From DASTPP01 sp035762175 (GTDB lineage: Bacteria > Myxococcota_A > Polyangia > Polyangiales > Polyangiaceae), in contig DASTPP010000068.1 of the NCBI GenBank assembly GCA_035762175.1, positions 38,865 to 102,864 of the forward strand: 64,000 nt of DNA, written 5' to 3'. The position numbers were made by a program, and so were the translations under genes. Positions 26,902 through 37,023 of this stretch are shown here, piece after piece; the first letter of the stretch is position 1; each line of letters starts with the position of its first letter. The notes below the pieces were generated by a model. That model was not told the origin of the DNA and made no database searches. It was given only the letters and a program-made list of their open reading frames with translations.

Positions 26902-27528
26902 ATGAAAACCTTCCTCTCGATGCTAGTGAGCGTCCTCGTTGCCTCGCGTCACGGAATGCCCACGACGGAGGAAGACATGTCCCGCTATCGGCAAATCGCC
27001 GAGCTCGTCGTCCGCGAATCCGCCCTCGACCCGCTCTGGGGCGCGCCCGTCGCCCTCGACGACGACACGCCCGTGCCCGCGCACGTCGCCGCCACCGCCA
27101 CGCTCCTGTGGGCGATCGGCGCGCACGAATCGGGTATGCGCGAAGAGGTCCGCCGCTGCGCCATCAAGGGCGATCAGGGCCGCTCCATCGGCCTCTTCCA
27201 GCTGCAGCGTGGCTGGACGTGGGCGGGCAACGCACAAGGTGACATTTGCGCCTCCGACGCGCTGCAGGTGCGCCTCGCGCTGCGCGTGCTCAAGACCTAT
27301 CGATCCATGAGCCGCGGCGCCCCGCCCCGCTTTTGGATCAACGGCTACGCCTCCGGCGACGGCGGCCGCCCGACCCGCGCATCCAAAGAGATTCGCGACC
27401 TGTGGGAGCGATTCTCGACCCGCGTCGGCCTGCGCGTCTTCCCCGCCTCCGGCGCCGCCCCCGTCTGGCGCCAAGACGCCCCCCGCGCCCCCGAGGCCCC
27501 CGCCACGCGCCCCGCCGTCTTCCCCTGA
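26902..27528 (+). CDS. Lysozyme-like / lytic transglycosylase domain protein
   Basis: About 208 residues. A short hydrophobic N-terminus (MKTFLSMLVSVLVA) may be a signal. The SLT-type fold is suggested by LLWAIGAHESGMRE (catalytic Glu about 76) and GRSIGLFQLQRGWTWAGN (the GLFQ substrate motif), then LRVLKTYRSM and FWINGYASGDGG. It would cleave peptidoglycan glycan strands. The fold is only weakly conserved outside these motifs. ATG 26902 was preferred to upstream in-frame codons because it starts the signal-like segment and avoids overlap with the divergent phosphatidyltransferase gene. Confidence 0.72.
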   Translation: MKTFLSMLVSVLVASRHGMPTTEEDMSRYRQIAELVVRESALDPLWGAPVALDDDTPVPAHVAATATLLWAIGAHESGMREEVRRCAIKGDQGRSIGLFQLQRGWTWAGNAQGDICASDALQVRLALRVLKTYRSMSRGAPPRFWINGYASGDGGRPTRASKEIRDLWERFSTRVGLRVFPASGAAPVWRQDAPRAPEAPATRPAVFP

Positions 27529-28321
27529 GCGCGGCCCTCGGGCCGCCGCCCCCGGGCCGCGCCCCCCGCGCGCAGCCCCTGTACGCGGCCCCCGCATGGG
27601 GCCCCAACGCGCGCCCGGCGTGCGCGTACGCGGCCCTTTCCCGGCGGGCCCCCTCCGCGCGAGCATGCGCTGCATGCTCGGCCCCTCGGCCGCCGAGCGC
27701 TGAGCGATCCACATTTCTTCCGTGCGTGCGGCCCGTATCCTGCATAAGATCTGCGCCGTCGTAACTTTGCCGCCACATGCTTACGCCCCCGCGCCCCCGT
27801 GGGGCGGCGGCTTACCTCTTGCAGTACGCCCGCTCCCCGAAAGCTTGCTCGCGTCGGCTACGTCCTGACAGGGCGTCCGCCCCAGCTTCGATCGCAGCCC
27901 CCTCGCTTCGCCCGAGGCAACCGCCCCGGCCCTTCGACGTTCGCCCGAGGCAAGCGCCCCGGCCCTTCGACCTCAAGGCACCCTCTCTCACCCCCCGAAG
28001 GCCCCCTTGAATCGACGCATCGAGGGCGAAATCGCCCAGGCCCCCTTCCGACACCAGCATCGCGGCGTCGTCGCCCGATGGGGCGCCAAGACACGCTGGG
28101 GCGACGGCGTGTTTCCGCCGCGGCGCGGCCCTTTCTCGGGCCGCCGTCCACGCCGCGGCCGCCCCTCGCTGCCCCCCGAGGGGGGCTGAAATCGCCCCGG
28201 GCGGCGGGCGCCGCCGCCGCCCGGCGGGGCCTCACGCTCACGCCGAGGCCGAGGCCGCTCTGGCGCCCGCCGGCCCGCTCCGAAGGCGAATCGCCCCCGC
28301 CGGGCCGCCCCCGCGCCGGGC
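27529..28321. other. Non-coding stretch of about 790 bp with short repeats
   Basis: No convincing gene. TTCGCCCGAGGCAA occurs at 27908 and 27941 as part of a 33-bp duplication with GCCCCGGCCCTTCGAC. The string GAAATCGCC recurs in both parts of the stretch. All open frames here are Arg/Pro-rich shadow translations. The left part, just after the transglycosylase gene, is rich in short GC palindromes. Confidence 0.45.
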
Positions 28322-29218
28322 TCAGGCCTCCTGGCCGCGCTCGCCCGTGACGAACGTCGCCTGCTGCGGGGCGCCGCCGCGCAAAAACCGTAGCGTCACT
28401 TCGGCCGCGGCCTGATCGCGCAGCAGAGTGAGCAGATCGTCGGGCCCGCGCAGCGACGCGCCGTTCAGCGACAAGAGCACGTCGCCGAGCATCAGCCCGG
28501 CCTTGTCGGCGGGGCTGTCGGGCTCGACGGCGACCACGAGCGCCCCGTCCTGCTGGCCGGCGGCCGCCATCGCCGGCGGCAAGCGCACCGGGTAGACGCT
28601 GACGCCGAGGTAGCCCCGCTTCACGCGCCCGTGCGCGAGCAGCTCGCCCACGACCCGGCGCAACGTCGAGACGGGGATGGTCAGCCCCGCCCCGCGCGAG
28701 AGCGCGGCGCTCGTCATGCCGAACGCCTCGCCCCCGACGCCGACCAGGAGGCCCCCCGAGAAGCCCGGCGGCGGCTCGAGGTCGGCCTGCAAGAAGCGGT
28801 CGATCTGGCCGCCCCAGGCCGTGCGAAAGCCCTCCGCCGAGGCGCCCACGATGCCGAGCGAGGCGCGCACCGTGCGCCCCGGCCGCGCCAGCGCGAGCAC
28901 CATCTGGCCGACCCGCGGCGTCGCGTCCGACCAGGGCGCCGGCGTCGCCTTCGGCAAGGAGGCCCGCAAGAGCGCGACGTCGGTGCTGGGGTCGCGGCCG
29001 ATCACGGCCGCGGCCTGCGTCGAGCCGTCGGGCGCCGTGAGCATCACCGAGTCGGCGCGCCCGAGCGCGTGCGCGGCCGTGACGACCGACCCCCCCTCGT
29101 CGTACACGACGCCGGTCGCCCCGCGGCGCTGCCGGCCTTCGACGCGCACGAGGCTCGTTTCGAGCCGCGCGACGAGCTCGGCGAGTGAATTCGATAGTGC
29201 GACCAACCCGTCCGCCAT
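28322..29218 (-). CDS. HtrA/DegP-like serine protease with PDZ domain
   Basis: About 298 residues. It is a trypsin-like protease domain (about 20-190) and one PDZ domain (about 200-290, GYLGVSVYPVRLP ... VVAVEPDSPADKAGLMLGDVLLSLNG). The triad is readable as His50 (TAAHAL), Asp80 (STDVALL) and Ser154 in GFSGG, where most HtrA proteins have GNSGG. There is no signal peptide or membrane anchor, so a cytoplasmic location is possible, unusual for the family. ATG 29218 (or 29224) has GGCGGGAG upstream. It is divergent from a LuxR-type regulator. Confidence 0.87.
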   Translation of the reverse strand: MADGLVALSNSLAELVARLETSLVRVEGRQRRGATGVVYDEGGSVVTAAHALGRADSVMLTAPDGSTQAAAVIGRDPSTDVALLRASLPKATPAPWSDATPRVGQMVLALARPGRTVRASLGIVGASAEGFRTAWGGQIDRFLQADLEPPPGFSGGLLVGVGGEAFGMTSAALSRGAGLTIPVSTLRRVVGELLAHGRVKRGYLGVSVYPVRLPPAMAAAGQQDGALVVAVEPDSPADKAGLMLGDVLLSLNGASLRGPDDLLTLLRDQAAAEVTLRFLRGGAPQQATFVTGERGQEA

Positions 29219-29402
29219 GGCCATGCTCCCGCCGCGCCCCGGCACGCGCCCGGCGCCGCTTCGACTCCGAGCCTAAGGGCCCGGGGCGGCTCGCGACACC
29301 GGGCAGAGGGCGAGCGCGCCCCGCCCGAACGGGGGGGGGCCGGCCGGCCGAAAGGTCGGGACGCCTTGACGTCGCGCGGCGCAAGCTTTCCCTTGTCCCG
29401 CC

Positions 29403-30047
29403 ATGGATCAGGTCGCGGCCCCGGGCGACGAGCTACGCGTGCTGGTGGTCGGCGACGATCCGCTCGCCCGCGCGGCGCTCGTCTGGGCGCTCGCCCGCGC
29501 CGCTCCCGGTTTTGTCCTCGACGACACCTCGGGGGCCGAGGGGCTCGAGGGCCGCGTCTCGCTCTTCGGCCCCGACGTGCTCGTCTGGGACGCGGGGAAC
29601 GACCCCGCCCTCGCGCTCGGCCGCGTCGCCGACGCCGGCGGGCTGCCCGCGGCCGCCGTCGTGCTCGTGCCCGAGGGCACCTCGTTCGACGATCTGGTCG
29701 GCTCGGGCGCGCGCGGCGCGGCGCTGAGGCGGGCCGAGGGCGCGCTCTTGGCGGCGCTCGTGCGCGCGGTCGCCGCGGGGCTCTGGGCCTTCGACCCGGC
29801 GCTCGCGCCCGAGCCGCCCGCGCCCCGGGTCGGCGCGCCGCCGCCGGCCGAGCGGCTGACGCCCCGCGAGATCGAGGTCCTTGGTCTGCTCGCCGACGGC
29901 CTATCGAATAAGCAAATCGGCGTCGAGCTCGGCATCAGCGACCACACCGTCAAGTTCCACGTCAATTCGATCCTCGACAAGCTCGGCGCCGAGACGCGCA
30001 CCGAGGCCGTCGTGCGCGCCGCGCGCCTCGGCCTCGTGGCCCTCTGA
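29403..30047 (+). CDS. LuxR-type response-regulator-like transcription factor
   Basis: 214 residues. The N-terminal receiver-like domain (about 10-125) has the acidic pair Asp18-Asp19 and a candidate phospho-acceptor Asp63 in VLVWDAG. The conserved Lys of loop beta5-alpha5 is missing (GARGAALRRAEG where GARGYLLK is usual), so phospho-switching may be altered. A C-terminal LuxR helix-turn-helix (about 150-212) is textbook: LTPREIEVLGLLADGLSNKQIGVELGISDHTVKFHVNSILDKLGA. No histidine kinase adjoins. It is divergent from the HtrA-like protease gene, which it may control from the shared 184-bp gap. Confidence 0.9.
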   Translation: MDQVAAPGDELRVLVVGDDPLARAALVWALARAAPGFVLDDTSGAEGLEGRVSLFGPDVLVWDAGNDPALALGRVADAGGLPAAAVVLVPEGTSFDDLVGSGARGAALRRAEGALLAALVRAVAAGLWAFDPALAPEPPAPRVGAPPPAERLTPREIEVLGLLADGLSNKQIGVELGISDHTVKFHVNSILDKLGAETRTEAVVRAARLGLVAL

Positions 30048-31041
30048 CGCGGCCCGCGCCGGGCGCCGTCGAACGCGCGCCACCCTCGAACGAGGGCTTT
30101 GCCCCCGCCGGGCGCCGCCGAACGCGCCACCCTCGAACGAGGGCTTTGCCCCGCCGGGCGCCGTCGAACGCACCACCCTCGAACGAGGGCTCTTCTCCCG
30201 GCCGACGCGTTCGAGCTCGAGCCGGGGAGCGATCGTGGCGCCGGGTGCCCGCCGGGCGGGCGCGCCAAGACGAAGGTAAGGGCGCCGCCGCCGACGACCG
30301 CTTTCGCCGCGTCCGGACCATGCCCATCGTGAGGCACAACGACAGGAGCGCGGCACACCCCAACGCATCGGCGTCGAGGGGGCGACCGGGCGACGACACC
30401 GCGCAAGTGCCCGCGGCCGCGGGCCCCTCGGGTGCGGCCCCAGGCGCGCTGCCCGACCCCTTCTGGTTATCCTCGCCGGAGCCGCCCTCGCCGTCGGAGC
30501 CGCCCTCGCCGTCGGAGCCGCCCGACCCCGCCGCGGGGGGCGGGTCCGGATCGGGCGCCGGCGGGGGCGTGGCGCACGTCGCGCCCTCCGTCGGGTCGCC
30601 GCTGGGGTGAACCATCGGGTTGTTCGGATCGGAGACGTCACGCAACTCGTCGAGATCGGAGTAGCCGTCGCAATCCGAGTCGTAATTCTTGTCGTCGAGG
30701 TCACGGAGGGCCGACAAGAACGTTTCGCGCGAGCCCGCGTCGAGCCACAACTTTACGTAGTCACTCTCGGCCCGCAAAGCGTGGGTGAAAGGCCGGTCGA
30801 GGAAGAGAGGAATGTCGCCCCGAACGTCGGTGTGGCACAGAGAGATGGGCACCGGCTGGCTGCTATACAGCGACGTGCCCCCGCTGCTCTCGGCGACATA
30901 ACTCTTGAGCCAGTCGATGAACCCAGGGCGCGCTTCGGCCGGGCGCGGCGCCGACCCGAGAAGACCAACCACGAACGCCGAGAGCAAGAAACGGCTGCGC
31001 CTTCGAGACATTGGAGGCAGTGACCTCGCGCGTTTTGGCAT
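29962..31041 (-). CDS. Surface protein with TSP3-like motif and MYXO-CTERM tail; frame runs past the tail
   Basis: About 359 codons in the open frame. It has a signal peptide (RFLLSAFVVGLLGSAPRPAEA), a small domain with SLCHTDVRGDIP, and a thrombospondin type 3-like calcium motif (DSDCDGYSDLDELRDVSDPNNP). An Asp/Gly/Ser linker follows, then GTCAVSSPGRP plus a hydrophobic stretch and RTRRKR. This last part matches the MYXO-CTERM sorting signal (invariant Cys, membrane segment, Arg cluster), so the protein is expected to be processed by a myxosortase and displayed on the surface. Normally the protein ends at the Arg cluster (about 30290). Here no stop follows and the frame continues some 110 codons through a tandem repeat and antisense to the LuxR gene. 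The start may be 31041 or 31011. Confidence 0.68.
   Translation of the reverse strand: MPKRARSLPPMSRRRSRFLLSAFVVGLLGSAPRPAEARPGFIDWLKSYVAESSGGTSLYSSQPVPISLCHTDVRGDIPLFLDRPFTHALRAESDYVKLWLDAGSRETFLSALRDLDDKNYDSDCDGYSDLDELRDVSDPNNPMVHPSGDPTEGATCATPPPAPDPDPPPAAGSGGSDGEGGSDGEGGSGEDNQKGSGSAPGAAPEGPAAAGTCAVSSPGRPLDADALGCAALLSLCLTMGMVRTRRKRSSAAAPLPSSWRARPAGTRRHDRSPARARTRRPGEEPSFEGGAFDGARRGKALVRGWRVRRRPAGAKPSFEGGARSTAPGAGRVRGPRGRGARRARRPRCASRRRACRGSN
30054..30205. repeat. 46-47 bp tandem repeat, 3 copies, with hairpin
   Basis: CACCCTCGAACGAGGGCT starts at 30081, 30128 and 30174 (periods 47 and 46). Each copy also holds GCCGGGCGCCG(T/C)CGAACGC. CCCTCG/CGAGGG forms a hairpin with loop AA. The array lies just after the LuxR-type gene and inside the overrunning frame of the MYXO-CTERM protein, where it encodes PSFEGGA-type repeats. 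Confidence 0.9.
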
Positions 31042-31460
31042 GGTTGTGTCGTGGTGGGCGGAAAGACTCGGGACCCGATCAAAGATTCTACCAGCGGTCT
31101 CGGCGCCCTTCAAGCCCCCTTGCTCGGGGCGCCCGGGCGCTCGTTTCAGCCCGGCATTCGGCCCCGCAGCGGCCGACCCCAGGTAGGGGGGCGTAGCGTC
31201 GGCCCAGACATGGCCGGCCTTCGCCAGGCCGTGCTGGGGCGGCTCGGAGGGGGCGCTCGGTCGGGCGCCGCAGGCGGGGCGCGCCCGAGCCACGGGCCCG
31301 GACGAACCGAGCCCGGGCGCGGCCAACTCGGCGGCCGTCACGCCTCGCTCTCGCGCCGATCGCGAAAGCAGCCTCGGGTCATCTCGTCGCTGGTTGGCTG
31401 GCGAACGGCTAGCCCACAGCAACGGCGTTCGGGGGCGGGCGCGGGGTCGAAGGTGCATCG
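31042..31460. other. Intergenic, no gene seen
   Basis: This 419-bp stretch lies between the MYXO-CTERM protein start and the CXXCH lipoprotein end. It should hold the promoter of the MYXO-CTERM gene. I see no consensus promoter, RNA gene or repeat. Confidence 0.4.
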
Positions 31461-31509
31461 CTAAGAAAGAACAAAGCCGCTTGAGCGTGGTGCTCGAAGC
31501 GGCTTTGTT
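31461..31509 (-). terminator. Intrinsic terminator inside the annotated 3' end of the di-CXXCH gene
   Basis: AACAAAGCCGCTT (31470-31482) and AAGCGGCTTTGTT (31497-31509) form a perfect 13-bp stem, extended by GAGC/GCTC. On the minus strand it is followed by CTTTCTTAG, a T-rich tail. The TAG of the open frame lies after the hairpin, which is the reverse of the usual order. Confidence 0.85.
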
Positions 31510-33641
31510 CGGCTATGGTGATGAAACGTTAAGTCAAGGTCTGTTTCGAACGTACCGTCGGACCGTCGGACCGCCCGGGCCATCGCCTGGACCGAGTCGG
31601 CGGCGGGCAGCTCCCTTCCGAGCGCCCGCCCTGTCTCTAACTGCTGCTCTTCGACCGGCTGCTCGTCCTGGTCGAGCTCAACGTTCGTCAGGAGGCACGC
31701 CTTCAGGAAGGTCTCGTTGGAGCTCGAGATCTTGATGAGGTTCTGGTAGCCGAGCGTGAAGTTCTCGCGCGAGATGGTGCCCGCGCCGAGGGCCGCGAAC
31801 TGCCGCGAGAGGTCCACGTCGTTGTTGATCAGGTTGAGGACCACCTCGGCCTCGCTGCCGAGGTTGGCGGAGACCTCGTTGAGCGTCAGGTCGTTGTCGT
31901 ACGACGCGGCGAAGGTAAAGATGGCGTCGCCGAGCTGCCCGGTCTCCGAGCGAGAGAAGTACGTGCGGCGCAGGATGTCGAGGTACTTCTGCTGCTCGAT
32001 CTGGTAGTCGCGGTCGATCGTCTCTTGGTTCGCCTTGATCTTCGTGATGAACCCGACGGCGTTCGAGTCGAAGCCGTTGAGGGAGAAGTTGAGGACGTCG
32101 TCGATGTTGCTCTTGATCGGAATCGTCAGGCTGGCGTGGCAGGAGGAGCACGCCTGCACCGAGATCTCGTTGCCGCGCTCGGGGTTGTTGGGGTTCAACA
32201 CCGCGAGGGTCGGCGGGTTGCTGACCAGGTTGAAGGTCGCGTTGTAGACGGTGAAGAGCAGCGAGCCGTTGTTCAGCTGGCCGATGAACTCGCCGCCGTC
32301 GATGGCGAACGGAACCGCGTTGCCGACCGGCCGGACGATGCCTTCGGGGCCGAAGAAGGCCAGCGCGGCGAAGTCCTTGTTGCCGTTGGCGTTGTTGAAC
32401 GACAACACGTCGTACGACTGGAAGCCGATGCCGCCGTTGCTGAGGTAGAAGTTGTCGATGCAGCGGTTGGCCGCCGAAACGTTCGACTGGTTCGTGCAGA
32501 CGCGGGTGACCTTCTCGTTGTCCGGGAGCTCGTTGAAGAGGGCGTCGAGGGCCTGCGCGTTCAGGTTGAGCGGGTCGAGGGCCTCGAGGATCTGCAGGTT
32601 GGTGAAGTTCGAGACGTTCGAGCTGTTGTTCGCGAGGAAGTCCGCTTCCGCGATGGGGGCGAACACCTGGTCGCCCGGCTGGGCGATGCCGGCCTTCTGC
32701 AACAGCTTGATGAGGACGATGTTCGAGTAACCGCCGTTGATCTCGTTGTTGAACGGGTCGAAGTTGTCGTCCGACGCGGCGATCCGGATGAAGTCCTTGA
32801 GCGGGAACGCCCGGACGGCGCAGTCGAGCGGGTTGTTGTTGTCGTCGCGGTTCGAGAGGCGGGCGATGAGGTCGACGTCCTCCTGGAGGAGGCCGAGGCG
32901 GTCGAACTCGACGCGCATACCCATCGGGACGCCGTTGTCGTCGAACACGATCCCGAAGCCGTCGCCGACCGTCGAGGGGCCGTTCGAATTCGGGTCGAGC
33001 TGGTTGACCAGCTTCAGCACCGCGTTGGCCGCCGCGGTGAGCTCGGCGTCGCTGTAATCGGGGTTGTTGTACTCGACGTGAAAGCTCACGTAGAAGATGT
33101 TGTTCTGAACCGCCCGCGAGAAGCTGCTCAGGTCGAGCTTGAACTTGTCGGCGAACGCCGCGACGTCGCGGATGGAGCGGTTGCCGCGGAGCGAGGGCGC
33201 GCCCGAGTCGATCCAGTTGGCGACGAAGCCGATCTCGAGATCGTTCGGCTGCTGGGTCGGCTTCTTGGTCGTGAGGTTGAACGTCCCGGAGGCGGGGTGG
33301 TCGCCGTCCTTGATGCGGTTGAACAGGGGCGACGAGTCGGCCTTGTCGGTGATGAGGCGCTTGTTCTTCAGCTCATCGACGTCGAAGATGTTGCCCAGCC
33401 CGCCCGCGCTGAAGTCGCCGCCGTGGCAACCGACACATTTGGCCTCGAAGAGCTGACGGACGCCCGCGATGATCTCGGGGGCGCCGGGCGCCGGATCGAC
33501 CGGCGCTTCGACCCCGCCGTCGTCGTCGTCGTCGTTGTCGTCGCGGGGCCTGTCCGGGTTCGGCTGAACGGGCGGCGTGCTGCTGCAACCGGCGAGGACG
33601 AGGGCGGCGAAAGAGGTCAGAAACAGAGACTTCATGTTCAT
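31461..33641 (-). CDS. Large di-CXXCH lipoprotein, Asn/Asp-rich, with altered 3' end
   Basis: A 726-codon frame. The lipobox LAGC (Cys about 19) precedes an Asp-rich linker. CVGCHGG (about 70-75) and CSSCH (about 495-500) are two heme-type motifs. Between them are repeated Asn-rich segments (GFGIVFDDNGVPMGMRVEFDRLGLL, FIRIAASDDNFDPFNNEINGG). It is homologous to the next lipoprotein but uses more Asn codons and is less GC-rich than its neighbours. Its role is unknown; an exported multiheme or peroxidase-like function is a guess. The last 17 or so codons are encoded by an intrinsic terminator, which suggests the original stop has been lost. ATG 33641 has GAGG upstream. Confidence 0.82.
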   Translation of the reverse strand: MNMKSLFLTSFAALVLAGCSSTPPVQPNPDRPRDDNDDDDDGGVEAPVDPAPGAPEIIAGVRQLFEAKCVGCHGGDFSAGGLGNIFDVDELKNKRLITDKADSSPLFNRIKDGDHPASGTFNLTTKKPTQQPNDLEIGFVANWIDSGAPSLRGNRSIRDVAAFADKFKLDLSSFSRAVQNNIFYVSFHVEYNNPDYSDAELTAAANAVLKLVNQLDPNSNGPSTVGDGFGIVFDDNGVPMGMRVEFDRLGLLQEDVDLIARLSNRDDNNNPLDCAVRAFPLKDFIRIAASDDNFDPFNNEINGGYSNIVLIKLLQKAGIAQPGDQVFAPIAEADFLANNSSNVSNFTNLQILEALDPLNLNAQALDALFNELPDNEKVTRVCTNQSNVSAANRCIDNFYLSNGGIGFQSYDVLSFNNANGNKDFAALAFFGPEGIVRPVGNAVPFAIDGGEFIGQLNNGSLLFTVYNATFNLVSNPPTLAVLNPNNPERGNEISVQACSSCHASLTIPIKSNIDDVLNFSLNGFDSNAVGFITKIKANQETIDRDYQIEQQKYLDILRRTYFSRSETGQLGDAIFTFAASYDNDLTLNEVSANLGSEAEVVLNLINNDVDLSRQFAALGAGTISRENFTLGYQNLIKISSSNETFLKACLLTNVELDQDEQPVEEQQLETGRALGRELPAADSVQAMARAVRRSDGTFETDLDLTFHHHSRTKPLRAPRSSGFVLS

Positions 33642-34610
33642 AGCGACAGAACCTCGATTGGTCCGGGCGATGGATGACCCGGGATTTAAGGGTGACGTTT
33701 GCGGTGCGATGGTCGGTCCGACGGTGATGACCGAGAAGGGAGGCGGCCCGTTGTGGCTGGGCGAATGGGGCGGTGAACCCCGTCAGCGCTGGGCTCTGCG
33801 CTCTCTTCGAAAAGACTACTATACAAGAGCCGTGCCGACGTCGACGGCGGAGGTAATTTCACACTCACGAGATTTTTCAGACCGTTTCTGTGCCCGCGCG
33901 CCCCGCGCGCCCATGTTGGTGCCCCCCAACAGCCTCCAACCACCACCCAACACCGCGAAGACACGGCTTTTCGGCTCACTTCCCGCGTCAGGGCTGGAAA
34001 TGGCCGCAGGTATTGACCTACCTGCCCCCTCACCGACCGCAGGGGATGATGACTCCAGTCATCAGGTGCAGTGATTGTGTAACTTTTCATGTAGGTGCTT
34101 GTCCTACTATGCTAAACTTGACATGGGGAAGAGATGAATGTCTGGGGTGGTTTTTATCCACCCCACCCACGTCATCTTGTCCCACCCAGGGCCTGATCGT
34201 TTGTCCCGTTTCGCAGGCCAAAAACTAGCTGAAAACAGCTTCCAACAAGGGCGGCCACCCGCTCGTCTCGCCCCCCTCTTTCGGAGCCCCACGAGGGGCC
34301 GTTCGGCCCTCGCGCGTGACCACGTGGGGTTCGTTGAGACGAGCGCGGCCGTCGTCGACGGCGCCGAGGCCGGGCACGATGTGGCCAGCGAGCCGGACGA
34401 AGCACGAGTCGGCCGCAAGCGCCGCGCGGCGGGGGCGTGCAGGGCGCGCCAGGTCGCTGGGCGAGGGCTTTCGCGCGGCGCGGGTGCGCTTGTGGAAGGC
34501 TCGAGCCGGCCGGCGATTCGGGGGGCGTACGCCGCGCGGCGATCCGCGCTCGGCCCGCACCGGAGGGGGCCTCGCTGCGGGCCCCTCGCCGCGAGGGCGC
34601 GGTTCACCAG
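33642..34610. other. AT-richer non-coding region with a series of hairpins
   Basis: No supported gene in 969 bp. Between about 33640 and 34250 the sequence is visibly less GC-rich than the rest of the window. Four short hairpins follow one another: 34047-34064 (stem TGATGACT/AGTCATCA), 34091-34107 (GTAGG/CCTAC), 34144-34164 (GGGGTGG/CCACCCC, T-rich loop) and 34227-34240 (AGCTG/CAGCT, loop AAAA). The stretch could hold the promoter of the downstream lipoprotein gene and possibly a small structured RNA; neither is proven. Confidence 0.5.
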
Positions 34611-36689
<2,079 letters not shown>

Positions 36690-37023
36690 AGGCAAGCGAG
36701 CCGGGGGGAGGGAGGCGCCGGGAGGACTACGAGCCGAGGGCGCCGCGGGGTTGCAAAACCTCGGGGTGCCGACGGCCCCCAGGGCCCGGCCGGTCGACCT
36801 GGGGGACAAGCAAGTCGTAAGCATGGGCCATGCCGAGGTCGACCCCGATCAGGGGCGGCCCGGCGGGTGGAGCGGCGCGTCAAAGGGCCCATGTCATGGT
36901 CGCGCCAAGAGAACAATGAAGCAAGAGGCGGGGGCCAGGTTTTGGTTCATGGCCTCGCCCCGGGCACTTGATCGAAGAAAGCCCCACTTTCTCGCCTGGT
37001 TGCAAAGATGCGCCGCTGATGCA
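36690..37023. other. Intergenic, about 330 bp
   Basis: It lies between the start of the di-CXXCH gene and the end of the VWA-operon gene on the same strand. Apart from a small stem GCCGCT/AGCGGC (37012-37031) at the end of the latter gene, I see no gene, repeat or consensus promoter. Confidence 0.4.

Noticed and set aside
27338..28350. Several open frames after the transglycosylase gene
   Set aside because: All are Arg/Pro/Gly shadow translations of GC-rich repeat DNA, with no motif on either strand.
33686..34607. Two small minus-strand genes in the AT-richer region
   Set aside because: No ribosome binding site, no recognisable domain, and unstable amino-acid composition; the hairpins suggest non-coding DNA.
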